Shown: piece by piece, positions 43,304 to 51,352 of the stretch
Position numbering within the stretch: the first letter of the stretch is position 1
How the letters are laid out: the number at the start of each line of letters is the position of its first letter
DNA from: Rhizobium rhizoryzae
Lineage (GTDB): Bacteria > Pseudomonadota > Alphaproteobacteria > Rhizobiales > Rhizobiaceae
Length of the DNA stretch: 64,000 bases
Assembly (NCBI RefSeq): GCF_011046895.1
Contig: NZ_CP049249.1
Location: 310,001 to 374,000 of the forward strand
Direction of reading: 5' to 3'
Notes under the pieces: generated by a model
Seen by the model: the letters and a program-made list of their open reading frames with translations, nothing else
Database searches by the model: none
What the model was told of the DNA's origin: nothing
Made by a program: the position numbers and the translations under genes

Positions 43304-43334
43304 GGTCCCGGCCTCTTAAAGCTTGGCCGGAACC
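43304..43334 (+). other. Stem-loop after the transporter genes
   Basis: GGTCCCGGCC (43304-43313) pairs with GGCCGGAACC (43325-43334) with one C-A mismatch around 11 bases. Only a weak T-run follows, so it may attenuate rather than stop transcription into the lyase gene. Confidence 0.5.
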
Positions 43335-43364
43335 TTCTGATTTTACGGAGAAACGGAGAATACG

Positions 43365-44258
43365 ATGTCTCTTACCCGGACCCAACGCCTGCGACAGGCT
43401 CTCGCAGGCGAACGAGCCCTCATGGCTCCTGGCGTGGTCGATGCAATGTATGCACGCCTTGTTGCTGAGGCTGGCTTTCAGGCCATGTATATGACTGGCG
43501 CTGGCACGTCTGCCACGCGGCTCGGTTATCCTGATGTCGGTCTGCTGACCATGACCGAAATGGTGGATAACGCTACGCGGATCGCCGATGCTTCAGATGT
43601 TCCACTGATTGCCGATGCTGACAACGGTTTTGGCGGTCCCCTGAATGTGCGTCGCGCCATCCAGCTTTACGAGCGTGGCGGCGTGGCAGCCGTACATCTG
43701 GAAGATCAGGTGCTGCCGAAACGTTGTGGCCATCTGGCGGGCAAGCAATTGATCTCTGCGGAAGACATGGTCGCCAAGGTGAAGGCTGCCGTCGATGCAC
43801 GTATTGACGAGAATTTCGTCGTGATTGCCCGCACGGATGCGCTGGCACTTCATGGACGAAACGCCGCCTTTGACCGCGCGGAGATGTACCGCGAGGCCGG
43901 AGCCGACGTGATCTTCGTTGAAAGCCCCGGCCCGGAAGATCTTCCGCACATCGCGCCACGCTTCCCAGGTATTCCGCTGCTCTACAACATGGCGACCTCG
44001 GGCAAGACGCCGTTCCTGACCCGCTCTGAAATCGAAGCGCTTGGGTTCAAGCTGATCATCTATCCGAACTGGCTTTTGCTTTCGGCCTGCGAAGCGGCCC
44101 GCAAGACGCTGGAAGTTCTAAAGACCGAGGAAACGATCGCTTCGATCGCACCTAACGTCATGAACTTCAAGGAGTTCTTTGACATGGCCCGCATGCCGGA
44201 AATTCAGGAGCTGGAAGCGCGGTACGGCACACCGGAAGCAAACCGCACGACCTACTGA
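43365..44258 (+). CDS. Isocitrate lyase/PEP mutase-family C-C lyase (2-methylisocitrate or 2,3-dimethylmalate lyase-like)
   Basis: TIM-barrel lyase of 297 residues. The active-site loop KRCGH lies at 119-123 and the metal-binding IADADNGFGG at 82-91; HLEDQ (111-115) and IARTDALA follow. KRCGH marks true lyases such as PrpB and dimethylmalate lyase rather than PEP mutase. Combined with the LeuCD-like pair upstream it suggests hydration of a substituted maleate followed by aldol cleavage to pyruvate or another 2-oxoacid plus a carboxylate. Confidence 0.85.
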   Translation: MSLTRTQRLRQALAGERALMAPGVVDAMYARLVAEAGFQAMYMTGAGTSATRLGYPDVGLLTMTEMVDNATRIADASDVPLIADADNGFGGPLNVRRAIQLYERGGVAAVHLEDQVLPKRCGHLAGKQLISAEDMVAKVKAAVDARIDENFVVIARTDALALHGRNAAFDRAEMYREAGADVIFVESPGPEDLPHIAPRFPGIPLLYNMATSGKTPFLTRSEIEALGFKLIIYPNWLLLSACEAARKTLEVLKTEETIASIAPNVMNFKEFFDMARMPEIQELEARYGTPEANRTTY

Positions 44259-44282
44259 CCAGATGAGCGGAGGAGAATGATC

Positions 44283-45686
44283 ATGGCCGTACTTTCCGCT
44301 CAAGGCGTTGAGTTCGCTTTCGAAGTTCCAGTCGTCGTCGTCGGGGCAGGGGCTTGCGGGCTGGTGGCGGCCCTTGCCGCTCATGATGAGGGGCAGGAGG
44401 TTCTGGTTCTGGAGCGGGATGAGAACCCGACCGGCTCCACCTCGCTTTCCGCAGGTCTCATTCCGGCACCCTGCACCAGGCTGCAGAAAGAGGCCGGTAT
44501 CGAGGACAGTCCGGAACTCTTCGCACAGGATCTCGTCGCCAAGACGCATGATCACACGCCTTACGATCAAGCACTGGCGGCAGCCAAGGCGGCGGGGCCG
44601 ATGATCGACTGGCTGATGGAGAAGCATCAGGTCGAGTTCGAGCTGGTGACAGGCTTTCTCTATCCCGGCCATTCGCGCCTACGCATGCACGGGCCGAAAA
44701 GCCGTACAGGTGCGGATCTTGAGCAGAACCTGCTTTCTGCAGTTTCCAATGCGGGCATCGATCTTATCACCGGGGCGTCGGTCGAGGACCTGTATGTGGA
44801 CGCCGCTGGCCGCGTGGCCGGCGTTCGTTTCCGCAGACCTGACGGCGCGCAGGAAATGCTGGGCTGCAAGGCGCTGGTTCTGGCCTGCTGCGGCTTTGCA
44901 GGCGATGCTGAAATGGTTCGCCGATACATTCCAGAGATTGCGGATGCGGAATGCTGCGGTCACCTTTCCAACACCGGGGATGCCGTGAAATGGGGCGAAG
45001 CACTCGGTGCGGGACTGGCCGATATGGGCGCCTATCAGGGACACGGCTCTGTGGCGCATCCGCATGGTCTGCCGCTGACCTGGGCTGTCATCACCAAAGG
45101 CGGAATCCTGCTCAATCTGGAAGGTCGCCGCTTCTCGAACGAAATGCGCGGCTATTCAGAACATGCGGCGGAAGTGGCATCCCAGCCGGGGAATGTGGCT
45201 TGGGATATATACGGTTCCGGCGGCGAGGAGGCCGCCATGGGCTTCCACGACTATCGGGAATTGCGCAAGCTGGGCGTGGTCAAGACCGCCAACAGCCTAG
45301 AAGAGCTGGCCACAGTGACGGGCCTTCCCGTCGAGGCGGTCGCGGCTGAGCTGGAGGCGGTTGAACGCGCCGCGCAGACGGGTGAGCCGGATCGCTTCGG
45401 GCGGAAATTTTCGCAGGAGCAACTGCTCCAGCCACCTTATTTCGCTGTCAAGGTGAATGGTGCCTTGTTCCACACGCAGGGCGGTCTGGTGATTGATGCC
45501 GAGGCCAGAGTGCTGCGCGCGGACGGCACGCCGCTTCCGAACCTGATGGCGGGTGGCGGTGCGGCCCGTGGTGTCTCTGGCGATTCCAACTACGGTTATC
45601 TGTCCGGCAACGGCCTGTTGAGTGCGACGGCCTTTGGCCGGCTGGCGGGCATCAGTGCAGCGAGGATTGCAGCAGCAACCGCGTGA
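44283..45686 (+). CDS. FAD-dependent oxidoreductase, fumarate reductase/succinate dehydrogenase flavoprotein-like
   Basis: Flavoenzyme of 467 residues. The FAD motif VVVVGAGACGLVAALAAHDEG is near residue 16; TGSTSLSAGLIPAP follows, and the C-terminal GGGAARGVSGDSNYGYLSGNGLLSATAFGRLAG closes the FAD site, as in soluble fumarate reductases and ketosteroid dehydrogenases. The second ATG (44283) has GGAGGAG at better spacing than the first (44277). It may reduce or oxidise a C=C bond in an unsaturated dicarboxylate of the pathway. Confidence 0.8.
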   Translation: MAVLSAQGVEFAFEVPVVVVGAGACGLVAALAAHDEGQEVLVLERDENPTGSTSLSAGLIPAPCTRLQKEAGIEDSPELFAQDLVAKTHDHTPYDQALAAAKAAGPMIDWLMEKHQVEFELVTGFLYPGHSRLRMHGPKSRTGADLEQNLLSAVSNAGIDLITGASVEDLYVDAAGRVAGVRFRRPDGAQEMLGCKALVLACCGFAGDAEMVRRYIPEIADAECCGHLSNTGDAVKWGEALGAGLADMGAYQGHGSVAHPHGLPLTWAVITKGGILLNLEGRRFSNEMRGYSEHAAEVASQPGNVAWDIYGSGGEEAAMGFHDYRELRKLGVVKTANSLEELATVTGLPVEAVAAELEAVERAAQTGEPDRFGRKFSQEQLLQPPYFAVKVNGALFHTQGGLVIDAEARVLRADGTPLPNLMAGGGAARGVSGDSNYGYLSGNGLLSATAFGRLAGISAARIAAATA

Positions 45687-45721
45687 TCAGTCAAAAAGAA
45701 CATGAAGTGGAGGAACAGCAT

Positions 45722-46495
45722 ATGAAGAAGGTCATGGTCATCGTACCATTCCCGATGGGCGAGGAGGATCTTGCCCGCAGGCAGGCGCAGATGCAGGCGG
45801 TGGATCTTGGACCGGGCATCGAATTCCACTACCGTCCGGTTCGTGTTGGCCCGAAAAACTATTCCAGCCAGCACGATATGGCACTGGCCGACTTCTCCAT
45901 TCTGGATGCCGGGCTGGATGCTGAAAGCCAGGGCTTCGACGCCGTCTGCATCGACACCATGTCCGACAGCGGTATGTCAATGCTGCGCTCGGTGCTGAAA
46001 ATTCCGGTCATTGCGCCGGGGCGCCACTCCATGCTGGTCGCGCAGATGCTGGGCGACAAGTTCTCCATCCTGATGATGTGGGACCGCTGGAAGATGCTTT
46101 ACACCAAGACGCTGGGCGAACTCGGCATGGAGCACAAATGCGCCTCCATGCGCTCCATCGGGGTGACACCGGATAACAAGAGCCTGCTATCCGGCAAGGA
46201 AGACCAGGTGTTTCCGCTTCTGCTGGATGCAGCGCGCAAATGTGTGGAAGAGGATGGCGCGCAGGTGCTGATCCTCGGCTCAACGACAATGCATGAAGCG
46301 CATTCCTGGCTTTCGGAACGCATTGGCGTGCCGGTCATCAATCCGGGACCGCTGACCTACAAGCTGGCTTCCATCGCACTCGATCTGAAGCTGACGCACA
46401 GCAAGGCCACATGGCCTGCACCGCTTTCACCAAAGCACGACATGATCCGCGCCATCGGTGCGGCTGGAGCCGACTATCTGGAGGCAAACCCATGA
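45722..46495 (+). CDS. Asp/Glu/hydantoin racemase-fold protein lacking both catalytic cysteines (1)
   Basis: Protein of 257 residues with the Asp/Glu racemase fold (N-terminal MKKVMVIVPFPMG, C-terminal NPGPLTYKLA). In racemases and maleate isomerase the two catalytic Cys lie in ACxxDPG and LGCxxM-type motifs. Here these read DTMSDSG (Thr79) and LGSTTM (Ser187). A Cys at 76 lies three positions too early. The start at 45722 follows TGGAGGA. It overlaps its paralogue by ATGA. A cofactor-free racemisation is therefore unlikely; function unknown. Confidence 0.8.
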   Translation: MKKVMVIVPFPMGEEDLARRQAQMQAVDLGPGIEFHYRPVRVGPKNYSSQHDMALADFSILDAGLDAESQGFDAVCIDTMSDSGMSMLRSVLKIPVIAPGRHSMLVAQMLGDKFSILMMWDRWKMLYTKTLGELGMEHKCASMRSIGVTPDNKSLLSGKEDQVFPLLLDAARKCVEEDGAQVLILGSTTMHEAHSWLSERIGVPVINPGPLTYKLASIALDLKLTHSKATWPAPLSPKHDMIRAIGAAGADYLEANP

Positions 46496-47268
46496 CCCGC
46501 ATTCTGATCATCGTCCCATTCGCGCTCGACGAAGAGGGCGTGAAGAACCGTCAGGCTCAATCGCGCTATGTACCGCTGCCGGCAGACTGGGAATTGACCT
46601 ATCGCCCCGTCACCTGCGGGCCGACATCCTTCATGTCGCCGCATGACTGGGGTTTGATGGATCTCGCAATTTTCGAAGCAGGGTGTCGCGCGGAAGCGGA
46701 AGGCTTCGATGCGGTCTGCATCGATACTATGTCTGATAGCGGCATGGTGATGTTGCGTTCCGTTCTCTCGATCCCCGTGATTGGGGCGGGCAAAGCCTCG
46801 ATGCTCTACGCCCTGACGCTCGGCGGAAAGTTTTCCGTACTCGCCCAGTGGGAACCGGCATTGCCACGCTATCGCAAGGCCATTCGTGAATATGGTTTCG
46901 ATCGTCAGTGTGCATCGGTCCGCAGCTTTGATCAGCCGCCGGATTTCGCCAATCTGCTGGATGGCAAGGAAGACAAGGTATTTCCACGCATGCGCGACGT
47001 GGCGATGCGCTGCATCGAAGAAGATGGCGCGGAGGTTATCTGCCTCGGTTCAACGACCATGCATCAGGCAGGCGAATATCTGGCGGCGAACCTGCCGGTT
47101 CCGGTCGTCAATCCTGGCCCACTGACCTACAAGCTGGTGGAAACCTTCCTTGCGCTGGGTCTGAAACATGGCCGCGATGTGTATCCGGCACCTGTCGAGC
47201 CACGGCTTGATATGCTGCATGCCATGATGAAGGCAGGCGCGGCGGTCGAGCAAGCAACGAAGGGTTGA
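46492..47268 (+). CDS. Asp/Glu/hydantoin racemase-fold protein lacking both catalytic cysteines (2)
   Basis: Paralogue of the preceding protein, 258 residues, with the same substitutions at the same positions: Thr79 in DTMSDSG and Ser187 in LGSTTM. Cys76 and Cys140 are also shared. The two align without gaps through about residue 215, so they are a tandem duplication that kept length and motif while diverging elsewhere. They may form a heterodimer. The start overlaps gene 1 and follows CTGGAGGC. Followed four bases later by an MmgE/PrpD gene. Confidence 0.8.
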   Translation: MTRILIIVPFALDEEGVKNRQAQSRYVPLPADWELTYRPVTCGPTSFMSPHDWGLMDLAIFEAGCRAEAEGFDAVCIDTMSDSGMVMLRSVLSIPVIGAGKASMLYALTLGGKFSVLAQWEPALPRYRKAIREYGFDRQCASVRSFDQPPDFANLLDGKEDKVFPRMRDVAMRCIEEDGAEVICLGSTTMHQAGEYLAANLPVPVVNPGPLTYKLVETFLALGLKHGRDVYPAPVEPRLDMLHAMMKAGAAVEQATKG

Positions 47269-47272
47269 GGAT

Positions 47273-48676
47273 ATGGACGACGCTGCCACAGCTCTCGCTT
47301 CTGCTGCGGCAGCGACCCGCTTCAAATCTCTGCCGCTGGAGGTCCGTGCGACCTATCGCGACTACGTTCTCGATACTTTGGCGGTCATGGCTGCGGGTGC
47401 AGCACACCCGGAACTGATGCGAACGCGCCGTGCATTTTCAGCGAGCGATGGGCAGGGCAAAGCCTCTGTTGTCGGGATGCCGGAAACGGTTCCGGCGGCT
47501 GTCGCAGGCTTTCTGAATGGCGCTGCGATGACCGTTCTGCAGCTTCAGGATGGGCATCGCAGAGCGCGCGGTCATCCCATGAGCCATGTGTTGCCAGCGG
47601 CACTGGCGATTGCAGAAGAAACCGGAGCCAGCGGGCAAGCGATGTTTGACGCTGTGGTTGCTGGCTACGAGGTTTGCGCCAGAATAGGCGCCTCGCTAGG
47701 CGGAATGCAGCCCCTGCTGCATGACACGGGTACATTTGGCTGCATCGGCGCAGCTGTTGCGGCAGCGTGTCTTCTCACGCAGGGCGAAGACGAGAGCGTC
47801 CGTGTCGATGTCCTCGAAGCTGCGATAGGCAACGCCGCTGCCGTTGCGCTGTTTCCCTTCCGCGATACGTGCATGGAAGGCGCGACCGGCCATCATCTCT
47901 TCGTTGGACTGGGCGTTCAAAACGGCATCGTTGCTGCTCGAAGCAGTTTGGCAGGCCTGAAGCCATCGGAGCGAACCCTCGAACGGTTCTTTGGACCGCG
48001 TGCTGGCGAGTGTTTCGATCTCCATCTTCTCACGTCCGGAATCGGCAGGGATGGACAATGGTCGACTTACGAGATTGAGCAAGCCTATCTCAAGTGGCAT
48101 CCTGTCTGTGCTCATCTCGGGCCGATGCTGGACTGTTTCGAAGCGCTTCGAGCAAAGGTGGAAAGTCGCCCGCTCGCAGATATTACCGATGTGCGGATAG
48201 ACGTCTATTCGACTGCGCTGCAGTACGATTCATCAGCTCCGAGCAATGATCTGGCGGCGCGGTTCAGCTTCCGTCACGCGGCCGCCATCGCTCTCACATG
48301 TGGAGTGGTCCGGCATGATGCGTTTGGGACAAGCGTTTTGAGCGATCCGGACATCCAATCTATGGCGAAGAAGATCCGCATTGAAGCCGACCCAGGTTTC
48401 GATGCCCTATATCCGCAAAACCGCCCCTCACGCGTTACGATTTGGTGGAATGATGGCACCCAGGCGAGCGAACAGGTGCTCGTGCCAAGGGGCGATGGCG
48501 CGCGCCGACTGAGCAGGGTAGAGGTAGACCAGAAGGCCCTGCGACTGATCGAAGCCGTCTGGCCGCAGGATGCCTTCGATGAGCTTCGCGACCTTGTGGA
48601 CCAGGTTGTAACCGAAGTACCTGATGCCTTGGCGACACGTTTGGGCGCACTGATGCGTCGCCCTTTCCGCCTCTAA
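47273..48676 (+). CDS. MmgE/PrpD-family protein
   Basis: Protein of 467 residues of the 2-methylcitrate dehydratase/cis-aconitate decarboxylase family. Family blocks are DYVLDTLAVMAAGA (about 31-44), LQDGHRRARGHPMSHVLPAALAIAEE (with the active-site Asp-Gly-His), GYEVCARIGASL and YLKWHPVCAHLGPMLDC (KxHPxCxxxH equivalent). It probably dehydrates, isomerises or decarboxylates a tricarboxylate-like intermediate. Last gene of the plus-strand unit; its stop overlaps the convergent gntR gene by four bases. Confidence 0.85.
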   Translation: MDDAATALASAAAATRFKSLPLEVRATYRDYVLDTLAVMAAGAAHPELMRTRRAFSASDGQGKASVVGMPETVPAAVAGFLNGAAMTVLQLQDGHRRARGHPMSHVLPAALAIAEETGASGQAMFDAVVAGYEVCARIGASLGGMQPLLHDTGTFGCIGAAVAAACLLTQGEDESVRVDVLEAAIGNAAAVALFPFRDTCMEGATGHHLFVGLGVQNGIVAARSSLAGLKPSERTLERFFGPRAGECFDLHLLTSGIGRDGQWSTYEIEQAYLKWHPVCAHLGPMLDCFEALRAKVESRPLADITDVRIDVYSTALQYDSSAPSNDLAARFSFRHAAAIALTCGVVRHDAFGTSVLSDPDIQSMAKKIRIEADPGFDALYPQNRPSRVTIWWNDGTQASEQVLVPRGDGARRLSRVEVDQKALRLIEAVWPQDAFDELRDLVDQVVTEVPDALATRLGALMRRPFRL

Positions 48677-49440
48677 TTCCCTAACGAAAAATCCTTGCCG
48701 TCCTCTCTTTTGAGAGACACGCGATACTCATACCGGTCTGCGCAATAGAAGATTTCGGCGACGTAGAACGGTTTCAGATCTGCATTGAAGAACAACCGGT
48801 TGACGAGCATCAACGGTGCGCCGACAGGAATTTCCAGATGCTTGGCAGCGTAATCGTCGGCAAGGGTCGCAGTCAATGTCTGCTCGACCTGCTCGACTGT
48901 CGCGCCCGCCTCTTGCACGAGATCGATCATGTTGGTGGTCGCCAGATCTTGACGCTTCAGCGTCTGGCCGATTTCGGGCAGAAGATAGGCGATGGACAGG
49001 GAATAGGGTCGCTTGTCGAGGAAGCGGACACGCACCGCTCGAACCAGCGGGGTTGTTGGCGAAACACCCATTTGCGCGCAGATCCGCGGCGGGGCCTCGC
49101 CCAGATCAAGGCTGATAACCTTCAGCCGCGTGCTCTGGCCGACCGCATTGAGATAGCTGAACAGACCATTGATGTTCGACACCACGGCACGGTTGAGCTT
49201 GTTTTCTTTCGTGCGGTCGTTGACGAAGGTGCCGCGTCCGCGCGTGCGCGTGACCAGCCCTTCAGCCGTCAACATTTCCATCGCCTTGCGGATTGTGATG
49301 CGACTGACCGAAAAACTCTCGGAGAGTTCCGCCTCGCTCGGGACTGCAACATCACTGGGATAATAGCCCTTGATGATCCGCTCACGCATGACGGCATAGA
49401 TGCGATGGTAGAGCGGCGTTGGCGAATGGATTTCAGCCAT
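48673..49440 (-). CDS. GntR/HutC-family regulator with UTRA domain
   Basis: Regulator of 255 residues. The winged helix (about 8-75) contains VPSEAELSESFSVSRITIRKAMEMLTAEGLVTRTRGRGTFV. The UTRA domain ends YVAEIFYCADRYEYRVSLKRE. It follows the dehydrogenase-like gene on the minus strand by 71 bases, and is tail-to-tail with the catabolic unit. It is the likely regulator of the whole locus; UTRA proteins usually bind the pathway substrate or an early intermediate. The ribosome-binding site is weak. Confidence 0.85.
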   Translation of the reverse strand: MAEIHSPTPLYHRIYAVMRERIIKGYYPSDVAVPSEAELSESFSVSRITIRKAMEMLTAEGLVTRTRGRGTFVNDRTKENKLNRAVVSNINGLFSYLNAVGQSTRLKVISLDLGEAPPRICAQMGVSPTTPLVRAVRVRFLDKRPYSLSIAYLLPEIGQTLKRQDLATTNMIDLVQEAGATVEQVEQTLTATLADDYAAKHLEIPVGAPLMLVNRLFFNADLKPFYVAEIFYCADRYEYRVSLKREDGKDFSLGN

Positions 49441-49511
49441 CTAGAAAGCGGTCCAGTAAGAATAGAGTTTGAGTATTGGAGCGAGAATTTCGGTCTTCGT
49501 AAAGAATGCAC

Positions 49512-50438
49512 TCACAGCCGCTTGCCTTGCAAGGCGCGTTGTACGGAGATAAGCGCCTCGTCTCTTTGCACTTCAAGATCAGCAATTGATCTGCCACGTG
49601 CCTCCAGTTCAATTCCATTCACCAATTTTTGCCGCGTTGCCGTGTCGAGACTGGGTGAGCCGAGGTCCTGCCAGCGCTTTTCCTGGCTGGGGCCGAGATG
49701 CGCGAGATAGTGTGTTATTCCGCCCGGGCCGCCGCCCAGATGATAGGCCATATGCGCACCGATGACGGACCATCTGAGCCCTGGGCCATAGACAAGTGCC
49801 TCATCGATATCTGAAACGTCGGCAATGCCTTTTGATACCATGTTGACAGCCTCGCGCCACAGAGCGGAGGAGAGGCGATTGGCGATGTGCCCGACAGCTT
49901 CCCGCTTCATCCTGACGGGATGGCGACCGACGGAGCGATAAAAGTCGGCGGCCGCGTCCAGTCGTTCACTGTCGATGCCAAACAATTCTACGAGTGGCAT
50001 CAGATGTGGTGGATTGAACGGATGTGCGGTAATGAGCCTTGAAGGATTGGCCATCTCGGCACTCAGATCCGACCAGACGAGGGATGACGTGCTGGATGCG
50101 ATGGTGACATCCCGGGGAGCGGTCGCTTCAATGTCTGCATAAAGCTTGCGTTTCAGCGGAACCTTCTCCGGCGCGTTCTCCTGGATCCAAACGCAGCCTT
50201 CCAGCGCCTCAGCGAGAGTCTGTGTGCATGTCAAAGAACCAGAGTCGACAAGGTCCGGAGACAAGGCCGTGACCTGCTTTCTCAGTTCATCCACGCGCGA
50301 GGGAATAGAACCCCGTGCATCTGCCATTGGCTCAAACAGAAGCACATTCCAACCGTAGGCCACGAACAGAGCCGACCAGCTGATGCCAATTAGCCCGCCT
50401 CCAATTACCGCTACTGAATCTTTCACAGACCGAGCCAT
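49512..50438 (-). CDS. 3-hydroxyacyl-CoA dehydrogenase-like protein (carnitine dehydrogenase/lambda-crystallin type)
   Basis: NAD-dependent dehydrogenase of about 308 residues. The Rossmann motif VAVIGGGLIGISWSALFVAYG starts near residue 9; the substrate block ITAHPFNPPHLMPLVEL (about 135-151) and helical domain EAVGHIANRLSSALWREAV follow. Single-domain members of this size act on 3-hydroxy acids such as L-carnitine rather than on CoA esters. The start at 50438 (MARSVKDS) is a choice; 50483 adds 15 residues. Grouped with gntR, it may carry out a 3-hydroxyacid oxidation in the locus. Confidence 0.8.
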   Translation of the reverse strand: MARSVKDSVAVIGGGLIGISWSALFVAYGWNVLLFEPMADARGSIPSRVDELRKQVTALSPDLVDSGSLTCTQTLAEALEGCVWIQENAPEKVPLKRKLYADIEATAPRDVTIASSTSSLVWSDLSAEMANPSRLITAHPFNPPHLMPLVELFGIDSERLDAAADFYRSVGRHPVRMKREAVGHIANRLSSALWREAVNMVSKGIADVSDIDEALVYGPGLRWSVIGAHMAYHLGGGPGGITHYLAHLGPSQEKRWQDLGSPSLDTATRQKLVNGIELEARGRSIADLEVQRDEALISVQRALQGKRL

Positions 50439-50510
50439 CCCAATGCTTTGCCGAGCGCAAGTTTGATTGGCGGACTGTGTCACAACGGAGCGGAATACGT
50501 CAATCCAAAG

Positions 50511-50523
50511 ATTATAACGTTAT
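50511..50523 (-). promoter_or_regulatory. -10 box and adjoining palindrome upstream of dehydrogenase-gntR unit
   Basis: On the minus strand TATAAT (50516 to 50511) is a perfect -10, overlapped by the 10-bp palindrome ATAACGTTAT (50514-50523). It lies 73 bases upstream of the dehydrogenase start. A convincing -35 was not found, as expected of a regulated promoter. Confidence 0.4.
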
Positions 50524-50716
50524 GTCTTTTATACCTTTAAAACGCGCGGAGGAGCCTCGCCAGGCGGGTCGCGCGAAAATCAGGAACCAGCCAAAAGGTT
50601 GCTTCACATTAGTTTGAGCAGAGCTGGTCTAACCGTTGTCGACGGCGGTTCCAAATGAGCCACGTATCTGGCGGGTCCTGTGTCTGGATCCGCGAAATCG
50701 GCAATGGGAGACCCAC

Positions 50717-51352
50717 ATGCCAGGAAAGGTTCATCTTGAAGTTTCGAGACGCGACCTACTTAAAACATCGGCCGCAACAATCGCGGCGACCGGAGTCGCC
50801 GGTGTTGGGGCGGCACAGCCTGCGGAAACCAAAATGAAATCATCTACCACCGTTTCTTTCACCGTTAACGGAAAAGCCGAGAAGCTGGAACTCGACAACC
50901 GTACCACGCTGCTGGATGCTCTGCGCGAGCACCTGCATTTAACGGGTACGAAGAAGGGCTGCGATCACGGCCAGTGCGGTGCGTGCACTGTTCTGGTCGA
51001 TGGACAGCGTATCAATTCCTGTCTCTCGCTCGCCGTGATGCATGAGGGTGACGAGATCACCACAATCGAAGGTCTTGGCCAGCCAGGCGCTCTGCACCCC
51101 ATGCAGACTGCTTTCGTGAAGCATGACGGCTTCCAGTGCGGTTATTGCACACCGGGGCAGATCTGTTCCTCGGTGGCGGTTCTTGAAGAGATCAAGGCTA
51201 ACATCCCAAGCCATGTCACCAAGGATATGCAAGCCAAGGTGACTGCGACGCCAGAAGAGATCCGGGAGCGAATGAGCGGCAATATCTGTCGATGCGGCGC
51301 CTATTCGAACATCGTTGAAGCGATCACAGACGTCGCAGGGAGCCGCGCATGA
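50717..51352 (+). CDS. paoA: Periplasmic aldehyde oxidoreductase, iron-sulfur subunit
   Basis: [2Fe-2S] subunit of 211 residues. A Tat signal [17 protein letters not shown] (about 9-25) is followed by a plant-type ferredoxin domain with [15 protein letters not shown] (about 97-111) and the helical domain with [11 protein letters not shown] and GNICRCGAY, carrying the remaining four Cys. The start at 50717 gives the signal peptide and follows GGGAG. The Tat signal on this subunit and the order A-B-C match PaoABC (YagTSR) of E. coli. Overlaps paoB by ATGA. Confidence 0.9.
   Translation: MPGKVHLEVSRRDLLKTSAATIAATGVAGVGAAQPAETKMKSSTTVSFTVNGKAEKLELDNRTTLLDALREHLHLTGTKKGCDHGQCGACTVLVDGQRINSCLSLAVMHEGDEITTIEGLGQPGALHPMQTAFVKHDGFQCGYCTPGQICSSVAVLEEIKANIPSHVTKDMQAKVTATPEEIRERMSGNICRCGAYSNIVEAITDVAGSRA

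Noticed and set aside
47273-48676. Reading the MmgE/PrpD gene and KRCGH lyase as a methylcitrate cycle
   Set aside because: prpC and a propionyl-CoA-activating gene are absent and the genes are separated by unrelated enzymes; the methylcitrate cycle does not explain the hydrolases or the importer.
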